64,000 nt of DNA from Sulfuricaulis sp. (GTDB taxonomy: Bacteria; Pseudomonadota; Gammaproteobacteria; Acidiferrobacterales; Sulfurifustaceae). The position numbers and the translations under genes are program-made. A model generated the notes under the pieces. The model ran no database searches. It was not told the origin of the DNA and saw nothing but the letters and a program-made list of their open reading frames with translations. Where the stretch lies: the NCBI RefSeq assembly GCF_024653915.1, contig NZ_JANLGY010000006.1, positions 114,480-178,479 on the forward strand, written 5' to 3'. Position 1 is the stretch's first letter. Every line of letters begins with the position of its first letter. Positions 38,000 to 46,693 of the stretch are shown here, in pieces.

Positions 38000-38417
38000 C
38001 GCCAGACGGCGGGGAGCAGATTTTAATAATCCGTACCAGAGAGGATTTAACGCTAATAGTCGAACTGACTAATATCTGAAACAATTCCACTGCATCATCG
38101 GGCCAGTGGTTGCTGAAACCTTAAATGCTCACGCCCTTCCACAACGGCATCACCACTACGCGCCGGCGTGCGCGGCACGAAAAATAAATCCGAGGTAATT
38201 TGAATCCTTCGGTAATGATTCCCGCTCGCCGCGCGATCCCTTTTGCGATTTCGTACATACGGCGATAAATTTCCCCCATCACGGCTATACCGGTTTCTCT
38301 ATGCAGCACACAAAAAAAGACCGTCTCGCGACGGTCTTCTTATCTTGCTAGTACTGCCTATGTTTTAAGGGCTAAATGGTTGGCTCCTGTATTACAGCCA
38401 TGATGCTCTTTCCGTTC
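38000..38417. other. Region after recQ with a doubtful minus-strand frame
   Basis: A 62-codon minus-strand frame at 38121-38309 (starting MLHRETGIAVMGEIYRRMYE) has some coding character but no recognisable family. Its last codons and the following AAGGTTTCAGCAAC resemble 35270-35300, where a frame ends QGVSA before AAGGTTTCAACAAC. Both may be remnants of one repeated 3' end. Confidence 0.35.
38317..38338 (-). terminator. Terminator of the ice-binding protein gene
   Basis: AAGACCGTC-TCGC-GACGGTCTT is a perfect 9-bp stem. On the minus strand it is followed by a T-run (seven A on the plus strand just before it), so it terminates transcription of the gene at 38418-39275. Confidence 0.88.
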
Positions 38418-39275
38418 TTATGGAACGGTAACGGTTGTCGCATCAAGAACAACCGCCGTCTGAGCCAGCAGCCTGCCGTTGATCGATGCGCTGTTCCCAA
38501 AAGTGATCCCTGTGGCGCCCAGTATGACTCCCTCAAAATGGGTGTTCGCTCCAATGGTCACAGCACCGGAGACCTGCCAGAAGATGTTCTGGGGCAGTAC
38601 GCCACCGCTCAGGATAACGTTCTTGGCAGCAGCCATGTCGAGCGTGCCTGCCACCTTAAGGATAAAGACATCTGTTGCGGTGCCATTGAAAGTGAGATCC
38701 GTCGGTATGGTAACGTCGCTCCCCCATTCGTAAACGGTTGCACCACCGGGAATAGCGTTGAAGGTTAAACTGGTAAGCGTTCCACCACCCACGTTGGTCG
38801 TTGCAGCCGATGACGCTGTCCGTCCAGCGGCGTCGGTGTACGCGGCTTCCATGTTGAGTACGGCCGTACCGAGATTAGAAGGAGTCGGTACCTCGTAGTC
38901 GGCCGCGTATAATTTTCCGGGTGCGACCACTTGAGCGGATGTCGAATAGACATCCGAATTGTCGGGCGCCGCTGTTTCCGACCATCCCGTTAAGCCAACC
39001 CTGGCGGTTGGGCTCAATCCAACATTCCCGGTCACTACCGAGTTTGGAACGGTTGAGACGCCCGCTTTTGCCAGAATCGCATAATGGCCGGCTGCTCCAA
39101 GGGACACGTTGCCCGCTGCCGTACTGACGGTTCCCGTTGGGCCTTCGACGGCGCTTGGGCCACCAGACCCGCCACCACCACCATCGCCATTGTTACCGCA
39201 TCCGGCCATCAAACCAGCTAGTGCTAACGCCAGCAACCAGCTCCGTGGTTTTGAATAATTTTCGAATCTGTTCAT
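38418..39275 (-). CDS. Ice-binding-like lipoprotein (DUF3494)
   Basis: A 285-residue protein. A lipoprotein signal (LLALALAGLMAGC) is followed by a Gly-rich linker and a DUF3494 beta-helix domain starting SLGAAGHYAILAKAGVSTVPNSVVTGNVGLSP, given as one family block. VTIPTDLTFNGTATDVFILKVAG, QNIFWQVSGAVTIGANTHFEGVILG and SINGRLLAQTAVVLD are the conserved coils. The family includes ice-binding and adhesin proteins of cold-adapted microbes. Ice binding is inferred, and a surface structural role is the alternative. ATG 39275 has an AGGAG site. A dyad site lies 157 nt upstream. Confidence 0.88.
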   Translation of the reverse strand: MNRFENYSKPRSWLLALALAGLMAGCGNNGDGGGGGSGGPSAVEGPTGTVSTAAGNVSLGAAGHYAILAKAGVSTVPNSVVTGNVGLSPTARVGLTGWSETAAPDNSDVYSTSAQVVAPGKLYAADYEVPTPSNLGTAVLNMEAAYTDAAGRTASSAATTNVGGGTLTSLTFNAIPGGATVYEWGSDVTIPTDLTFNGTATDVFILKVAGTLDMAAAKNVILSGGVLPQNIFWQVSGAVTIGANTHFEGVILGATGITFGNSASINGRLLAQTAVVLDATTVTVP

Positions 39276-39433
39276 GTTCAACTCCTGTGTTGTACGATGC
39301 CGGAATAGGCATCGACTCGATGTAATCGGATCGATGAATTCGCAGTTCATCTTGCCCTGATTGAAATCGGGTCAATGGGCTGCGAAACCATCCATGATTG
39401 AATCACTTCTACTCCCTTCGTCCTTGGCGAACC

Positions 39434-39447
39434 GTGCGCTGTCGTAC
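39434..39447. promoter_or_regulatory. Dyad site 1 (GTGCG-CTGT-CGTAC), upstream of ice-binding gene
   Basis: One of 13 copies of a GTNCG-N4-CGNAC dyad in this island. In the minus orientation it reads TATGTACGACAGCGCACGG. Confidence 0.7.
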
Positions 39448-39552
39448 ATAGGGCAACCTAATTCTGAGCCGCGAGCGACTATATGGCGGGAATTCTCACT
39501 GCGAAAAAAAAGCCCTGCATTGCAGAGCGTAAAGGGGATCATTGTTTTGAAT

Positions 39553-40191
39553 CTATTGGGTGGTGCGCGTACTCGACACCTCGATATCTACGCGGCGATT
39601 CTCGGCACGGCCTTGCGCGGTCGCGTTATTGGCGAATGGTTGACGCTCGCCTTCGCCTACGGAGTCGATGTGACCACCATCAACGCCCTGGCTGATCAAG
39701 TAGGCTTTGACCGCCTCGGCGCGTCGCAGAGAAAGATCAATGTTATATTCAGTGCTGCCGACGCTATCAGTATGGCCTGTGGAAGTAATGAGTCCGAGTT
39801 CAGCCCCCGCCAGATTCAGTTTGCGGACAACTTCGTCCAGCGCTTCCTTGCCTTTCGGCTTGATTTCGGACTTGTCGAAATCGAACATCGCATCGGCGTC
39901 CATCGAGATCTTCTCGGTCACGGGAGCGGGAGCGACAGCGACAGGGGCCACCGGCACCGGTTCGGCAGGAGCCGCCGCCACCTTGGGCATTAAACCCGGA
40001 TCACATTGGGCCGTGGCCAGCTCAGGCGTCCAGTGGCCGGTGCGTACACATTCGCCGTTTGAGCTCCTGACCATGTTATTACCCTGGTCTTTCCAATATC
40101 CTGCCTGGTCGGCATTTGCATCCATGGCCACCGCACCCAATACCAGCGCTGTCATCAGCGGCAGTGCTCGTTGTTTAAATGTCGTATTCAT
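39553..40191 (-). CDS. OmpA-family peptidoglycan-binding protein
   Basis: A 212-residue protein with a signal peptide (cleavage near ANA-DQ, residue 27). A short N-terminal region with two Cys (GECVRTGHWTPELATAQC) and a Pro/Ala/Val-rich linker precede a C-terminal OmpA-like domain. MFDFDKSEIKP, TSTGHTDSVGSTEYNIDLSLRRAEAV (as two blocks) and GEGERQPFANNATAQGRAENRRVDI carry the peptidoglycan-binding Asp and Arg residues. There is no barrel, so it is periplasmic or outer-membrane associated. Confidence 0.9.
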   Translation of the reverse strand: MNTTFKQRALPLMTALVLGAVAMDANADQAGYWKDQGNNMVRSSNGECVRTGHWTPELATAQCDPGLMPKVAAAPAEPVPVAPVAVAPAPVTEKISMDADAMFDFDKSEIKPKGKEALDEVVRKLNLAGAELGLITSTGHTDSVGSTEYNIDLSLRRAEAVKAYLISQGVDGGHIDSVGEGERQPFANNATAQGRAENRRVDIEVSSTRTTQ

Positions 40192-40319
40192 ACATTTACC
40201 TCTCTCAAACTCAAGTTAGTGCGGCGCCGTAATCCAGGCTTCCGCTTTAATCACTTGATCCCGAAGAATCGCATGACACCTTTTGTTACACATAAATTCT
40301 GGCGGATTAAACATCGGCC

Positions 40320-40667
40320 CTACTTTTTGATGTTCATTTTATTTTCGACGTTTTTGACACCGTTCACAGAACGGGCGATTTCGATGACGCGCTCTATCTG
40401 CGCCTGATCCTCGACAAAACCGCTTAACTGCACGGTACCTTTATGCGTCTCGACCTGCGGATCCAACCCCTTCACCACCGGGTCCGCGAGCAACCCCGAT
40501 TTGATTTTTGTGGTGATGATGCTGTCATCGATCGTCGTCCCCACGCTCACGTTTGGCGCTGAACCGGCCGTAGTTTCCTTGCGATTGTCGCAGCCGCCGA
40601 CAAAAAAAACTGCGGCGGCGCTCAAGAGTGAAAGGTTTAGCAAAACCAGTTTGCGGTTAACTCTCAT
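40320..40667 (-). CDS. BON-domain lipoprotein
   Basis: A 115-residue lipoprotein with lipobox VGGC (residue 26) and one BON domain: SIITTKIKSGLLADPVVKGLDPQVETHKGTVQLSGFVED, cited as the domain block, ending RSVNGVKNVENKMNIKK. BON domains bind membranes or phospholipid, as in OsmY and DolP, and such proteins are stress-induced. A dyad site lies 93 nt upstream. Confidence 0.9.
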   Translation of the reverse strand: MRVNRKLVLLNLSLLSAAAVFFVGGCDNRKETTAGSAPNVSVGTTIDDSIITTKIKSGLLADPVVKGLDPQVETHKGTVQLSGFVEDQAQIERVIEIARSVNGVKNVENKMNIKK

Positions 40668-40761
40668 GCTGGTATATCTCCAGGCACTGAATCAGCAGAT
40701 TCAGACAATTCAAGCCGTCCATGAACGTCGCCATTGTTCCTGATCCGCTTTCTGCCGGTCT

Positions 40762-40775
40762 GTACGGCTTCGCAC
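40762..40775. promoter_or_regulatory. Dyad site 2 (GTACG-GCTT-CGCAC), upstream of BON lipoprotein
   Basis: Perfect half-sites inside CTGTACGGCTTCGCACATAC. It lies 93 nt before the start of the minus-strand gene at 40667. Confidence 0.75.
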
Positions 40776-41138
40776 ATACAGCAATAGGTTCTCTGGCTAA
40801 GCTGCCGTAATAATCGTTAAGTCTTGTCAGAATATTCTCTAGCGGGTTTTATAAAAAAGATTTTCCGCGGATAGCGGTAAAACCAGCAGCAACATGAAAT
40901 CCTGGCGCCCCTGACGATTCTCAAGATTTTATGCTCTCGGTGATTTTCAATACCTCGCAGCCGATACTCCAGGAGCAAGCGTGATTTGTAACTTTCTCGC
41001 ATCACCAATCGTTATGCAGGCGCACGCCGCAAGCGGCGCGTTCTTCTGCGTCTGTCAGAGCGGGCTTCTTCTCTCACAAAAGACACATACGCGGGGCAGG
41101 TGTCGCATAGGTCGCGCCGGCTTCCCCGTGTTTTCATC

Positions 41139-42308
41139 ATGACCGCCCCGCGTTTATCTGAAGTTGATACTGAGTCCAGGAGCAGTACTGAGACCACCGC
41201 TCCGGTCATAAAGACAACCACACAAAATCTGCCCCGTGGCTCGCGCAAGAACGTAGCGATCACTGTATTGGCGGTGTTGGCCCTCATTGCGGCGCTTTAT
41301 CTCGCGCGCGCCTTCTTTGTGCCGTTGCTGATTGGAGTCCTCGGCAGCTACATGTTGCGCCCGGTGGTGGATTGGCTGAAGGCGCTGCACATACCGCGGT
41401 CTGTGGCGGCGGCGCTGGTTCTCATCGTGCTCGTCGGCAGCTTTTCCTGGATCGCCTATGCGTTGCGAGACCAGGCCACAACGATGATCGAGCAGCTTCC
41501 CGAGGCCGCCCAGAAGCTGCGGAAGACGTTGAACGACGCACGCGACGGTAGCCCGACAGCGTTGCAAAATATGCAAACAGCCGCCAATGAGATTCAAGGG
41601 GCTGCCACCGATGCCGGCTTGAAGCCGGGAGCGCGCGTAGTCGCGGCTCGCGAGCCCGAGCCTACCGCCTGGCTGCGCGACTACGCACTCGCGCAGTCAG
41701 CGCTGTTGATCGCAGTTATCGCTCAAACACCGATCGTGTTGCTACTCACCTATTTCCTGCTCGCCTCGGGACAGCACTTTCGGCGCAAGCTGGTGCAGTT
41801 CGTCGGGCCGAAGCACCAGAATGAGACCGTGAACATCCTCGAAGAGATCAACGTGCAGATTCAGCGCTACTTGCTCGTTACGTTCGTCTCGAACACCTTG
41901 ATCGGCGTCTGTACCTGGCTGGCTTTTCGTGCGCTGGGAATGGAGCAGGCCGGTGTTTGGGGCTTCGCCGCTGGCGTGCTGCACTTTATACCTTACCTGG
42001 GCCCGGTGCTGATCGCGCTCGCCAGCGGTGTAGCCGCGTTTTTGCAATTCGGGTCGCCGCTCAATGCGCTCGCCGTCGCGGGTGTCTCGCTTCTGGTGGC
42101 GGTCGCGATAGGAATGGTCTTCATGACCTGGCTGCAGAGCCATTTTGCGCATATGAACGCCGCCGTGCTGTTCATCGCCTTGCTGTTTTTCGGCTGGATG
42201 TGGGGTGTATGGGGCCTGCTGCTCAGTGCGCCGCTGGTCACCATCGCCAAGGTGATTTGCGATCGTGTTGAATCGCTCAAACCGGTCGGTGATTTGTTAG
42301 GACGCTGA
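41139..42308 (+). CDS. AI-2E family transporter (PerM/YdiK-like)
   Basis: A 389-residue membrane protein. Two N-terminal hydrophobic segments (VLALIAALYLARAFFVPLLI, LRPVVDWLKAL before the second) precede a large soluble loop. Six more segments follow, including TPIVLLLTYFLLASG, FAAGVLHFIPYLGPVLIALA and LFIALLFFGWMWGVWGLLLSAPLV, the family signature. Members export autoinducer-2 or act in ion antiport, and the role here is not shown. An alternative start is at 41100. Confidence 0.88.
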   Translation: MTAPRLSEVDTESRSSTETTAPVIKTTTQNLPRGSRKNVAITVLAVLALIAALYLARAFFVPLLIGVLGSYMLRPVVDWLKALHIPRSVAAALVLIVLVGSFSWIAYALRDQATTMIEQLPEAAQKLRKTLNDARDGSPTALQNMQTAANEIQGAATDAGLKPGARVVAAREPEPTAWLRDYALAQSALLIAVIAQTPIVLLLTYFLLASGQHFRRKLVQFVGPKHQNETVNILEEINVQIQRYLLVTFVSNTLIGVCTWLAFRALGMEQAGVWGFAAGVLHFIPYLGPVLIALASGVAAFLQFGSPLNALAVAGVSLLVAVAIGMVFMTWLQSHFAHMNAAVLFIALLFFGWMWGVWGLLLSAPLVTIAKVICDRVESLKPVGDLLGR

Positions 42309-42433
42309 CCTGACGACGAAGCAAGCGAACGCCAGCATGTAGCGCGTCTCGGCGATCGCGCGACGGTAAAATAATTCCTCGATACTTTCTGATTTCCCCT
42401 GAGCGTTTCCTGCATTAAAAAAATTCAATCTGT

Positions 42434-42447
42434 GTTCGTCAGCGCAC
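42434..42447. promoter_or_regulatory. Dyad site 3 (GTTCG-TCAG-CGCAC), upstream of CTERM gene
   Basis: Within TGTGTTCGTCAGCGCACTGAG, 129 nt before the plus-strand gene at 42576. Confidence 0.7.
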
Positions 42448-42575
42448 TGAGACGTGTTGCATGTTCAGTTTAGATATCTGCGTCGCCGTCAAGTGGTCGT
42501 TTCCGCGCCTGGCGGCGTGAATGGAGCATCGCTGGGAAATGAAGATGGAAACATAACGTGCAGGATGAGGATGCA

Positions 42576-43244
42576 ATGAATACACCAATCCGGGAAACAA
42601 GAGCCTCGCGACTAAAACAGTACAGTTTGTTTTTATGTTTGATGACCTTGGTAATGGCGCCAAGTCATGCTGCTACGGTGTCTTTTTATCTGAACGAGTC
42701 AAATCGTCTCGCCGATGGCGTTAATTACCTTTCGGTCAATCTTACTGAAAACCTGACGGGGGGTGTAGACGTTCTGGCTAAAACTTTAGGCCCTCTCAAT
42801 GACCTGCAAAGCTGCGGATTTGGCATTCAAAAATTCGCCTTCAATTTCGATGACGGAACCATGGCCGATGTCACGGGTTTGCCGGATGGCTGGATGGTCA
42901 AAAGCGATCGTGGCATGAATGGGTTTGGGAGATTTGATACTGGTCTTTTAGGCTTGAAAAATGCACGTGCTGACACCTTGAGCTTCACGGTCAATGGCGT
43001 CGGCATTGATGACTTTGAATCTCTTTTTGCAGTAAAAGTCGGTGGCCTGGATTCCAGATTTGGCCCTTCGAGTGCATTTTTCGCTGGTTCTTTGGAAAAT
43101 GGTTTCTCCAGTCCTGCCGCAGGTAATACTAACGTGAGTCTGGCTGCGGTGCCGGTGCCACCCGCAGTATGGTTACTGAGTTCCGGTCTCTTGGGACTTA
43201 TTGGTGTGGCGCGGCGTGGAAACAAAATAACCGCTCCAGGGTAA
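42576..43244 (+). CDS. VPLPA/PEP-CTERM-type sorted exoprotein
   Basis: A 222-residue exported protein. The signal peptide runs from residue 15 to about 34 (FLCLMTLVMAPSHA-AT). The mature part is Asn/Gly-rich and beta-type. The C-terminus has the sorting signal: a VPVPP motif, a hydrophobic segment (AVWLLSSGLLGLIGVA) and a final RRGNK. Such tails are cut by an exosortase, which must be encoded elsewhere. The ATG at 42576 has a GAGGAT site. Function is unknown, probably biofilm or extracellular matrix related. Confidence 0.85.
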   Translation: MNTPIRETRASRLKQYSLFLCLMTLVMAPSHAATVSFYLNESNRLADGVNYLSVNLTENLTGGVDVLAKTLGPLNDLQSCGFGIQKFAFNFDDGTMADVTGLPDGWMVKSDRGMNGFGRFDTGLLGLKNARADTLSFTVNGVGIDDFESLFAVKVGGLDSRFGPSSAFFAGSLENGFSSPAAGNTNVSLAAVPVPPAVWLLSSGLLGLIGVARRGNKITAPG

Positions 43245-43323
43245 TAGGCGAGCGCCGGCGTGGGATCTTCACCATTGCCGGTTTTCAACACAGACTCTCT
43301 TTCACTATCGAAATGCGTATTTC

Positions 43324-43337
43324 GTGTGCCAACGTAC
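43324..43337. promoter_or_regulatory. Dyad site 4 (GTGTG-CCAA-CGTAC)
   Basis: In the minus orientation it reads TATGTACGTTGGCACACGA. It lies 77 nt before the plus-strand gene at 43414. Confidence 0.65.
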
Positions 43338-43413
43338 ATACACCGCAAGAATTTAATTATAGGGTTCACATCCATCCATCCATCATACAAACTTTTCTAA
43401 GGAAGAAATATTT

Positions 43414-44028
43414 ATGAAAAAATTTACTATCACGGCAATTACCGTTGCAGTCGGTCTTACATTCAGCGCCGGCGCGATGGCGGGGACCATGTCAAAGAGC
43501 GATTACAAGACCGGCATGAACAGCATTGCGGCCGAGTACAAATCCGACAAGACCATCTGCGAATCATTGTCTGGTAACGCCGAGGATATATGCAAGGCCG
43601 AGGCCGAGGGAAAAGAAAAGGTCGCGAAGGCCGATCTCGAAGCCCGCAACAAGAACACCAACGAAGCCCGCTATGATGCGCTCGTCGCCAAAGCGGATGC
43701 CGATTACGCGGTCGCCAAGGAAAAGTGCGATGACCAGGCCGGCAACGTCAAGGATGTCTGCTTGAAGCAAGCGAAGGCCGCGGAGACCGCCGCCAAGGCC
43801 GACGCCAAATCGCAGATGAAGACCTCGAAGGCGGACAATAAAGCCAACAAGGAATCCGCCGAGGCGCGCAAAGAGGCGCGGGAAACATCCGCCGACGCGC
43901 GCCAGGATGCCGCCGCGGATAAACGCGGTGCCGACTACTCGGTAGCCAAGGAAAAATGTGACGCCCTCGCCGGTGGCGCCAAGGACGGCTGCATGAACGA
44001 GGCGAAACTGAAATACAGCCGCAAGTAA
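43414..44028 (+). CDS. Periplasmic Ala/Lys-rich protein with triplicated Cys-pair repeat
   Basis: A 204-residue protein with a signal peptide (cleavage near AMA-GT, residue 24). The mature part is highly charged and helical. A motif of the type YxxAKxxCDxxAGNxKDxCxxxAK occurs three times: TICESLSGNAEDICKAEAEG, YAVAKEKCDDQAGNVKDVCL and YSVAKEKCDALAGGAKDGCM, with a Lys/Ala/Glu-rich stretch between repeats two and three. The paired Cys could form disulfides within each repeat. Homologues are often labelled TolA-like because of composition alone. Real function unknown, probably envelope stress. Confidence 0.78.
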   Translation: MKKFTITAITVAVGLTFSAGAMAGTMSKSDYKTGMNSIAAEYKSDKTICESLSGNAEDICKAEAEGKEKVAKADLEARNKNTNEARYDALVAKADADYAVAKEKCDDQAGNVKDVCLKQAKAAETAAKADAKSQMKTSKADNKANKESAEARKEARETSADARQDAAADKRGADYSVAKEKCDALAGGAKDGCMNEAKLKYSRK

Positions 44029-44037
44029 ACATCCAAT

Positions 44038-44070
44038 CCACCCGGCGCCAGACTGACTGACGCCGGGTGG
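44038..44070 (+). terminator. Hairpin after the Cys-repeat protein
   Basis: CCACCCGGCG and CGCCGGGTGG pair over 10 bp around a 13-nt loop, 10 nt after the stop. There is no T-run, but it is the only obvious end point for this transcript. Confidence 0.65.
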
Positions 44071-44176
44071 AGTGTGCACAGAACGGTGGAATTGGCGGCA
44101 TGCCCCGCCGCGCCGGATCTGCCGCACTCCAGGTGGATTTCCCTGTGAACAGATGTATGGCAAAGAGGCATTTCCA

Positions 44177-44395
44177 ATGAAAACGATACATGTATTTTCA
44201 ATCGGTGCGATTGTCGCCACATTAATGCTCGGCGGCTGTAGCACCATGTCGCCACAACAGAAGGATACGGCGATCGGCGCCGCCGTCGGTGGCGCGGCGG
44301 GCAATGTGCTCACGGGCGGCAGTGCCGCCGGAACGATCGGTGGAGCAGCCGTTGGCGGCATCGTGGGACACGAGACCAGCAAATCCAAGAAGTAA
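44177..44395 (+). CDS. Glycine-zipper lipoprotein (OsmB-like)
   Basis: A 72-residue lipoprotein (MKTIHVFSIGAIVATLMLGGC, lipobox LGGC at residue 21). The mature part has the Gly-zipper AIGAAVGGAAGNVLTGGSAAG followed by TIGGAAVGGIVGHE. Such proteins insert in the outer membrane and many, including OsmB, are osmotic or stationary-phase induced. It ends 153 nt before the bacterioferritin gene. Confidence 0.85.
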   Translation: MKTIHVFSIGAIVATLMLGGCSTMSPQQKDTAIGAAVGGAAGNVLTGGSAAGTIGGAAVGGIVGHETSKSKK

Positions 44396-44548
44396 ATGGA
44401 TGAGTCAGGCGTCTGGCCTCCCGTTCCCATGACCGGATAAAAAAGTCCGCCGTGGCGTCCATTCCTGGGGGCACTGCGACAGTGAAGCATCGGCCACCGC
44501 TGCCGGCGGACATGCCCTGTTTACCACAACATGCCAAGGAGTAACTCT

Positions 44549-45115
44549 ATGGAGCCGTCTACGCTGAAAAATTTGTCGAAGGAACAACCATTGTTGTCCG
44601 ACATCCAGACCCTGCGCAAGGATGCGCGCCAGCACATCGAAGGCGGTGCTGTCACGTCGGGCTACGCGGCAGACCGCAAGACCGTGATCAAGCTGCTGAA
44701 TGAAGCGCTGGCAACCGAGATCGTCTGTGTGCTGCGCTACAAACGCCACTACTTCATGGCCACCGGCATCCACGCCGAGCCCGTGGCGGCGGAATTTCTC
44801 GAGCATGCCAACGAGGAAATGCAGCACGCCAACCGCATCGCCGAGCGCATTGTGCAGCTCCGCGGCGAGCCGAACTTCTCCCCTGACGGATTGACTGCGC
44901 GCAGTCACGCGGAATACGTCGAGGGCGATTCACTCAAGGGAATGATCAAGGAAGACCTGGTCGCCGAACGCGTCGCCATTGAGAGTTATCGCGAGATGAT
45001 CGCTTATATCGCTGAAAACGATCCGACCACACGTCGTATGCTCGAAGAAATCCTCGCCAGCGAAGAGGAGCATGCCGACGACCTGGCGTCGCTCCATGAG
45101 GGGTTGAAAGACTGA
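44549..45115 (+). CDS. Bacterioferritin-family ferritin-like protein
   Basis: A 188-residue four-helix ferritin-like protein. Diiron ligand positions are visible in NEALATEIVCVLRYK (Glu), EFLEHANEEMQHANRIAERI (EExxH), LVAERVAIESYREMI and ILASEEEHADDL (EExxH). There is a 40-residue N-terminal extension before the first ferritin helix. It stores iron or detoxifies peroxide and works naturally with the superoxide dismutase and catalase-like genes nearby. The ATG at 44549 has an AAGGAG site, so the earlier in-frame ATG at 44531 is not preferred. Confidence 0.85.
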   Translation: MEPSTLKNLSKEQPLLSDIQTLRKDARQHIEGGAVTSGYAADRKTVIKLLNEALATEIVCVLRYKRHYFMATGIHAEPVAAEFLEHANEEMQHANRIAERIVQLRGEPNFSPDGLTARSHAEYVEGDSLKGMIKEDLVAERVAIESYREMIAYIAENDPTTRRMLEEILASEEEHADDLASLHEGLKD

Positions 45116-45215
45116 AGTTTTCGGTGGCCCGGCATCGCCGGTCCATGATCGTTCTTATACCCCGTCCCTCTGGGCGGGCCTCACACACCTTGGCGACTGT
45201 CAGGAGCAATTCACC

Positions 45216-45917
45216 ATGATTCTGGAAACCAGAAAGTTGTCCACTTATCCATTTGTCCTGGAGCCACTGCCCTTCGCCTACGACGCGCTCGAGCCCTACA
45301 TTGACGCGGCGACCGTGCAGCTTCATCACGGCCAGCATCACCAGGCATATATCACCCACCTGAATGCGGCACTCAAGGATTACCCCGAATTTCATGGCTT
45401 CAGCATCGAAGAACTGCTGCGGATGCGCAGCGAGATGCCCGTTGCGATCCGGCAGACGGTGCACGACCAGGGCGGCGGTCACCTCCATCATCAGTTATTG
45501 TGGAAGATGTTGAAACCCGGCGCTGCCGGGGCCGAGCCCGACGGCGCGCTGGCGATATCGATCGATCGCGACTTTGGCTCCTTCGATGCATTCAAGGCCA
45601 AGTTCGCTGAAACAGGCGTCAAGCATTTCGCCTCCGGCTGGGTATTTCTGGTGGTGAATCCGGCGGATGGAGAGCTGGAAGTGTTTGCCCGCCCCGACCA
45701 TGACAACGTGCTGCTGGAAAGAAAGCCGGTTCTCCTCATCAACGATCTATGGGAACACGCCTATTACTTGAAATACCAAAGCCGGCGCGCCGACTACCTC
45801 AATGCTTTCTGGAACGTCGTCAACTGGAAGTATGTAAGTCAGCGACTGGCCGGCGTGCTGGCCGGCCAGTCGCAGCCCTGGCCGATGACTCAGAAATTCA
45901 GCCACTCAGTACGTTAA
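45216..45917 (+). CDS. Fe/Mn superoxide dismutase
   Basis: A 233-residue cytoplasmic dismutase. Metal ligands are expected at His37 (VQLHHGQHHQAY), His92 (GGGHLHHQLLW), and the Asp and His of NDLWEHAYYLKYQ. The GGH-x-x-H motif and FASGWVFLVV resemble the Mn or cambialistic group more than classical SodB. The N-terminus is about 10 residues longer than usual, and no signal peptide is seen. It is preceded by a CAGGAG site. The stop codon lies inside dyad site 5. Confidence 0.92.
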   Translation: MILETRKLSTYPFVLEPLPFAYDALEPYIDAATVQLHHGQHHQAYITHLNAALKDYPEFHGFSIEELLRMRSEMPVAIRQTVHDQGGGHLHHQLLWKMLKPGAAGAEPDGALAISIDRDFGSFDAFKAKFAETGVKHFASGWVFLVVNPADGELEVFARPDHDNVLLERKPVLLINDLWEHAYYLKYQSRRADYLNAFWNVVNWKYVSQRLAGVLAGQSQPWPMTQKFSHSVR

Positions 45918-45922
45918 CGCAC
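45909..45922. promoter_or_regulatory. Dyad site 5 (GTACG-TTAA-CGCAC) at the dismutase stop
   Basis: Perfect half-sites in TCAGTACGTTAACGCACTGA. The TTAA spacer contains the dismutase stop codon. It is 184 nt before the next gene at 46106. Confidence 0.65.
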
Positions 45923-46105
45923 TGAATGTTTTCAGGAGAGGAGGATAATCGCTCATAACGATGATCGGTCTTTGAAACCATGAACGAGTCAACTCCCGGT
46001 TTCGAAGCGATGCGGAAGCTTTCCTGACGCTGATCTCCGCCTCTTTCCTGCTTGGCATCGCTATCAGCGTTTCTCCGGGCTGTACTGCCCGAAAAGGCGG
46101 TCAAT

Positions 46106-46597
46106 GTGAACACGCAAAATAAATCTTCGTACCTGCTGATGCGAGTCACCGGCGTCACCGCGATCCTGTTCAGTGTCGCCGGCATCATGGGATGCAATAT
46201 GGATAACCCGGGCAATAACGCCGCGCCCACCAAGTCCTCGGCTTACTCATCCAGGACGAAATGCACCGATTGCGGCCGGATCGAGTCGGTACAGGAGGTC
46301 GTGACGCGTGGCGAAGGATCCGGTCTCGGTGCTGTCGGCGGGGCGGTCGTGGGCGGCGCTGTTGGTCACCAGGTTGGCTCCGGCCGGGGACAGGACCTCG
46401 CGACAGTGGCCGGTGCGGTGGGCGGTGCAGTCGCCGGCAACGAGATCGAGAAGCGGGCGAAATCGACCAAGAGTTATGCCATCACCGTCCGCCTTGACGA
46501 CGGGTCGAGCCGCGTGTTCTACGAAGCCAGTCCGCCGACGTGGCGGCCGGGCGATCAGGTCAAAGTCACCAACGGGGCGATTCAGTCGAACCGGTGA
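46106..46597 (+). CDS. Glycine-zipper 2TM outer-membrane lipoprotein (17-kDa antigen type)
   Basis: A 163-residue lipoprotein starting at GTG 46106, with lipobox GIMGC. A CTDCGRIESVQEV motif with two Cys precedes the Gly-zipper GSGLGAVGGAVVGGAVGHQVG and ATVAGAVGGAVAGNE, then SYAITVRLDDGSSRVFYEAS, a short beta domain ending KVTNGAIQSN. This layout is the common Rickettsia 17-kDa antigen / SlyB type. A later in-frame ATG at 46139 is possible. Confidence 0.85.
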   Translation: MNTQNKSSYLLMRVTGVTAILFSVAGIMGCNMDNPGNNAAPTKSSAYSSRTKCTDCGRIESVQEVVTRGEGSGLGAVGGAVVGGAVGHQVGSGRGQDLATVAGAVGGAVAGNEIEKRAKSTKSYAITVRLDDGSSRVFYEASPPTWRPGDQVKVTNGAIQSNR

Positions 46598-46693
46598 AAT
46601 CGGTGCTGGTGCGATGAAACGCAGTAATGGCTGTTAAGCGACGCCGCTGTTCTCATTGAACACAGCGTCACCACAAAGAAAAGGAGAATTGTC

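Noticed and set aside
46598..46640. GTGCGATGAAACGC as a further dyad site
   Set aside because: The right half does not match CGNAC and the spacing is wrong.
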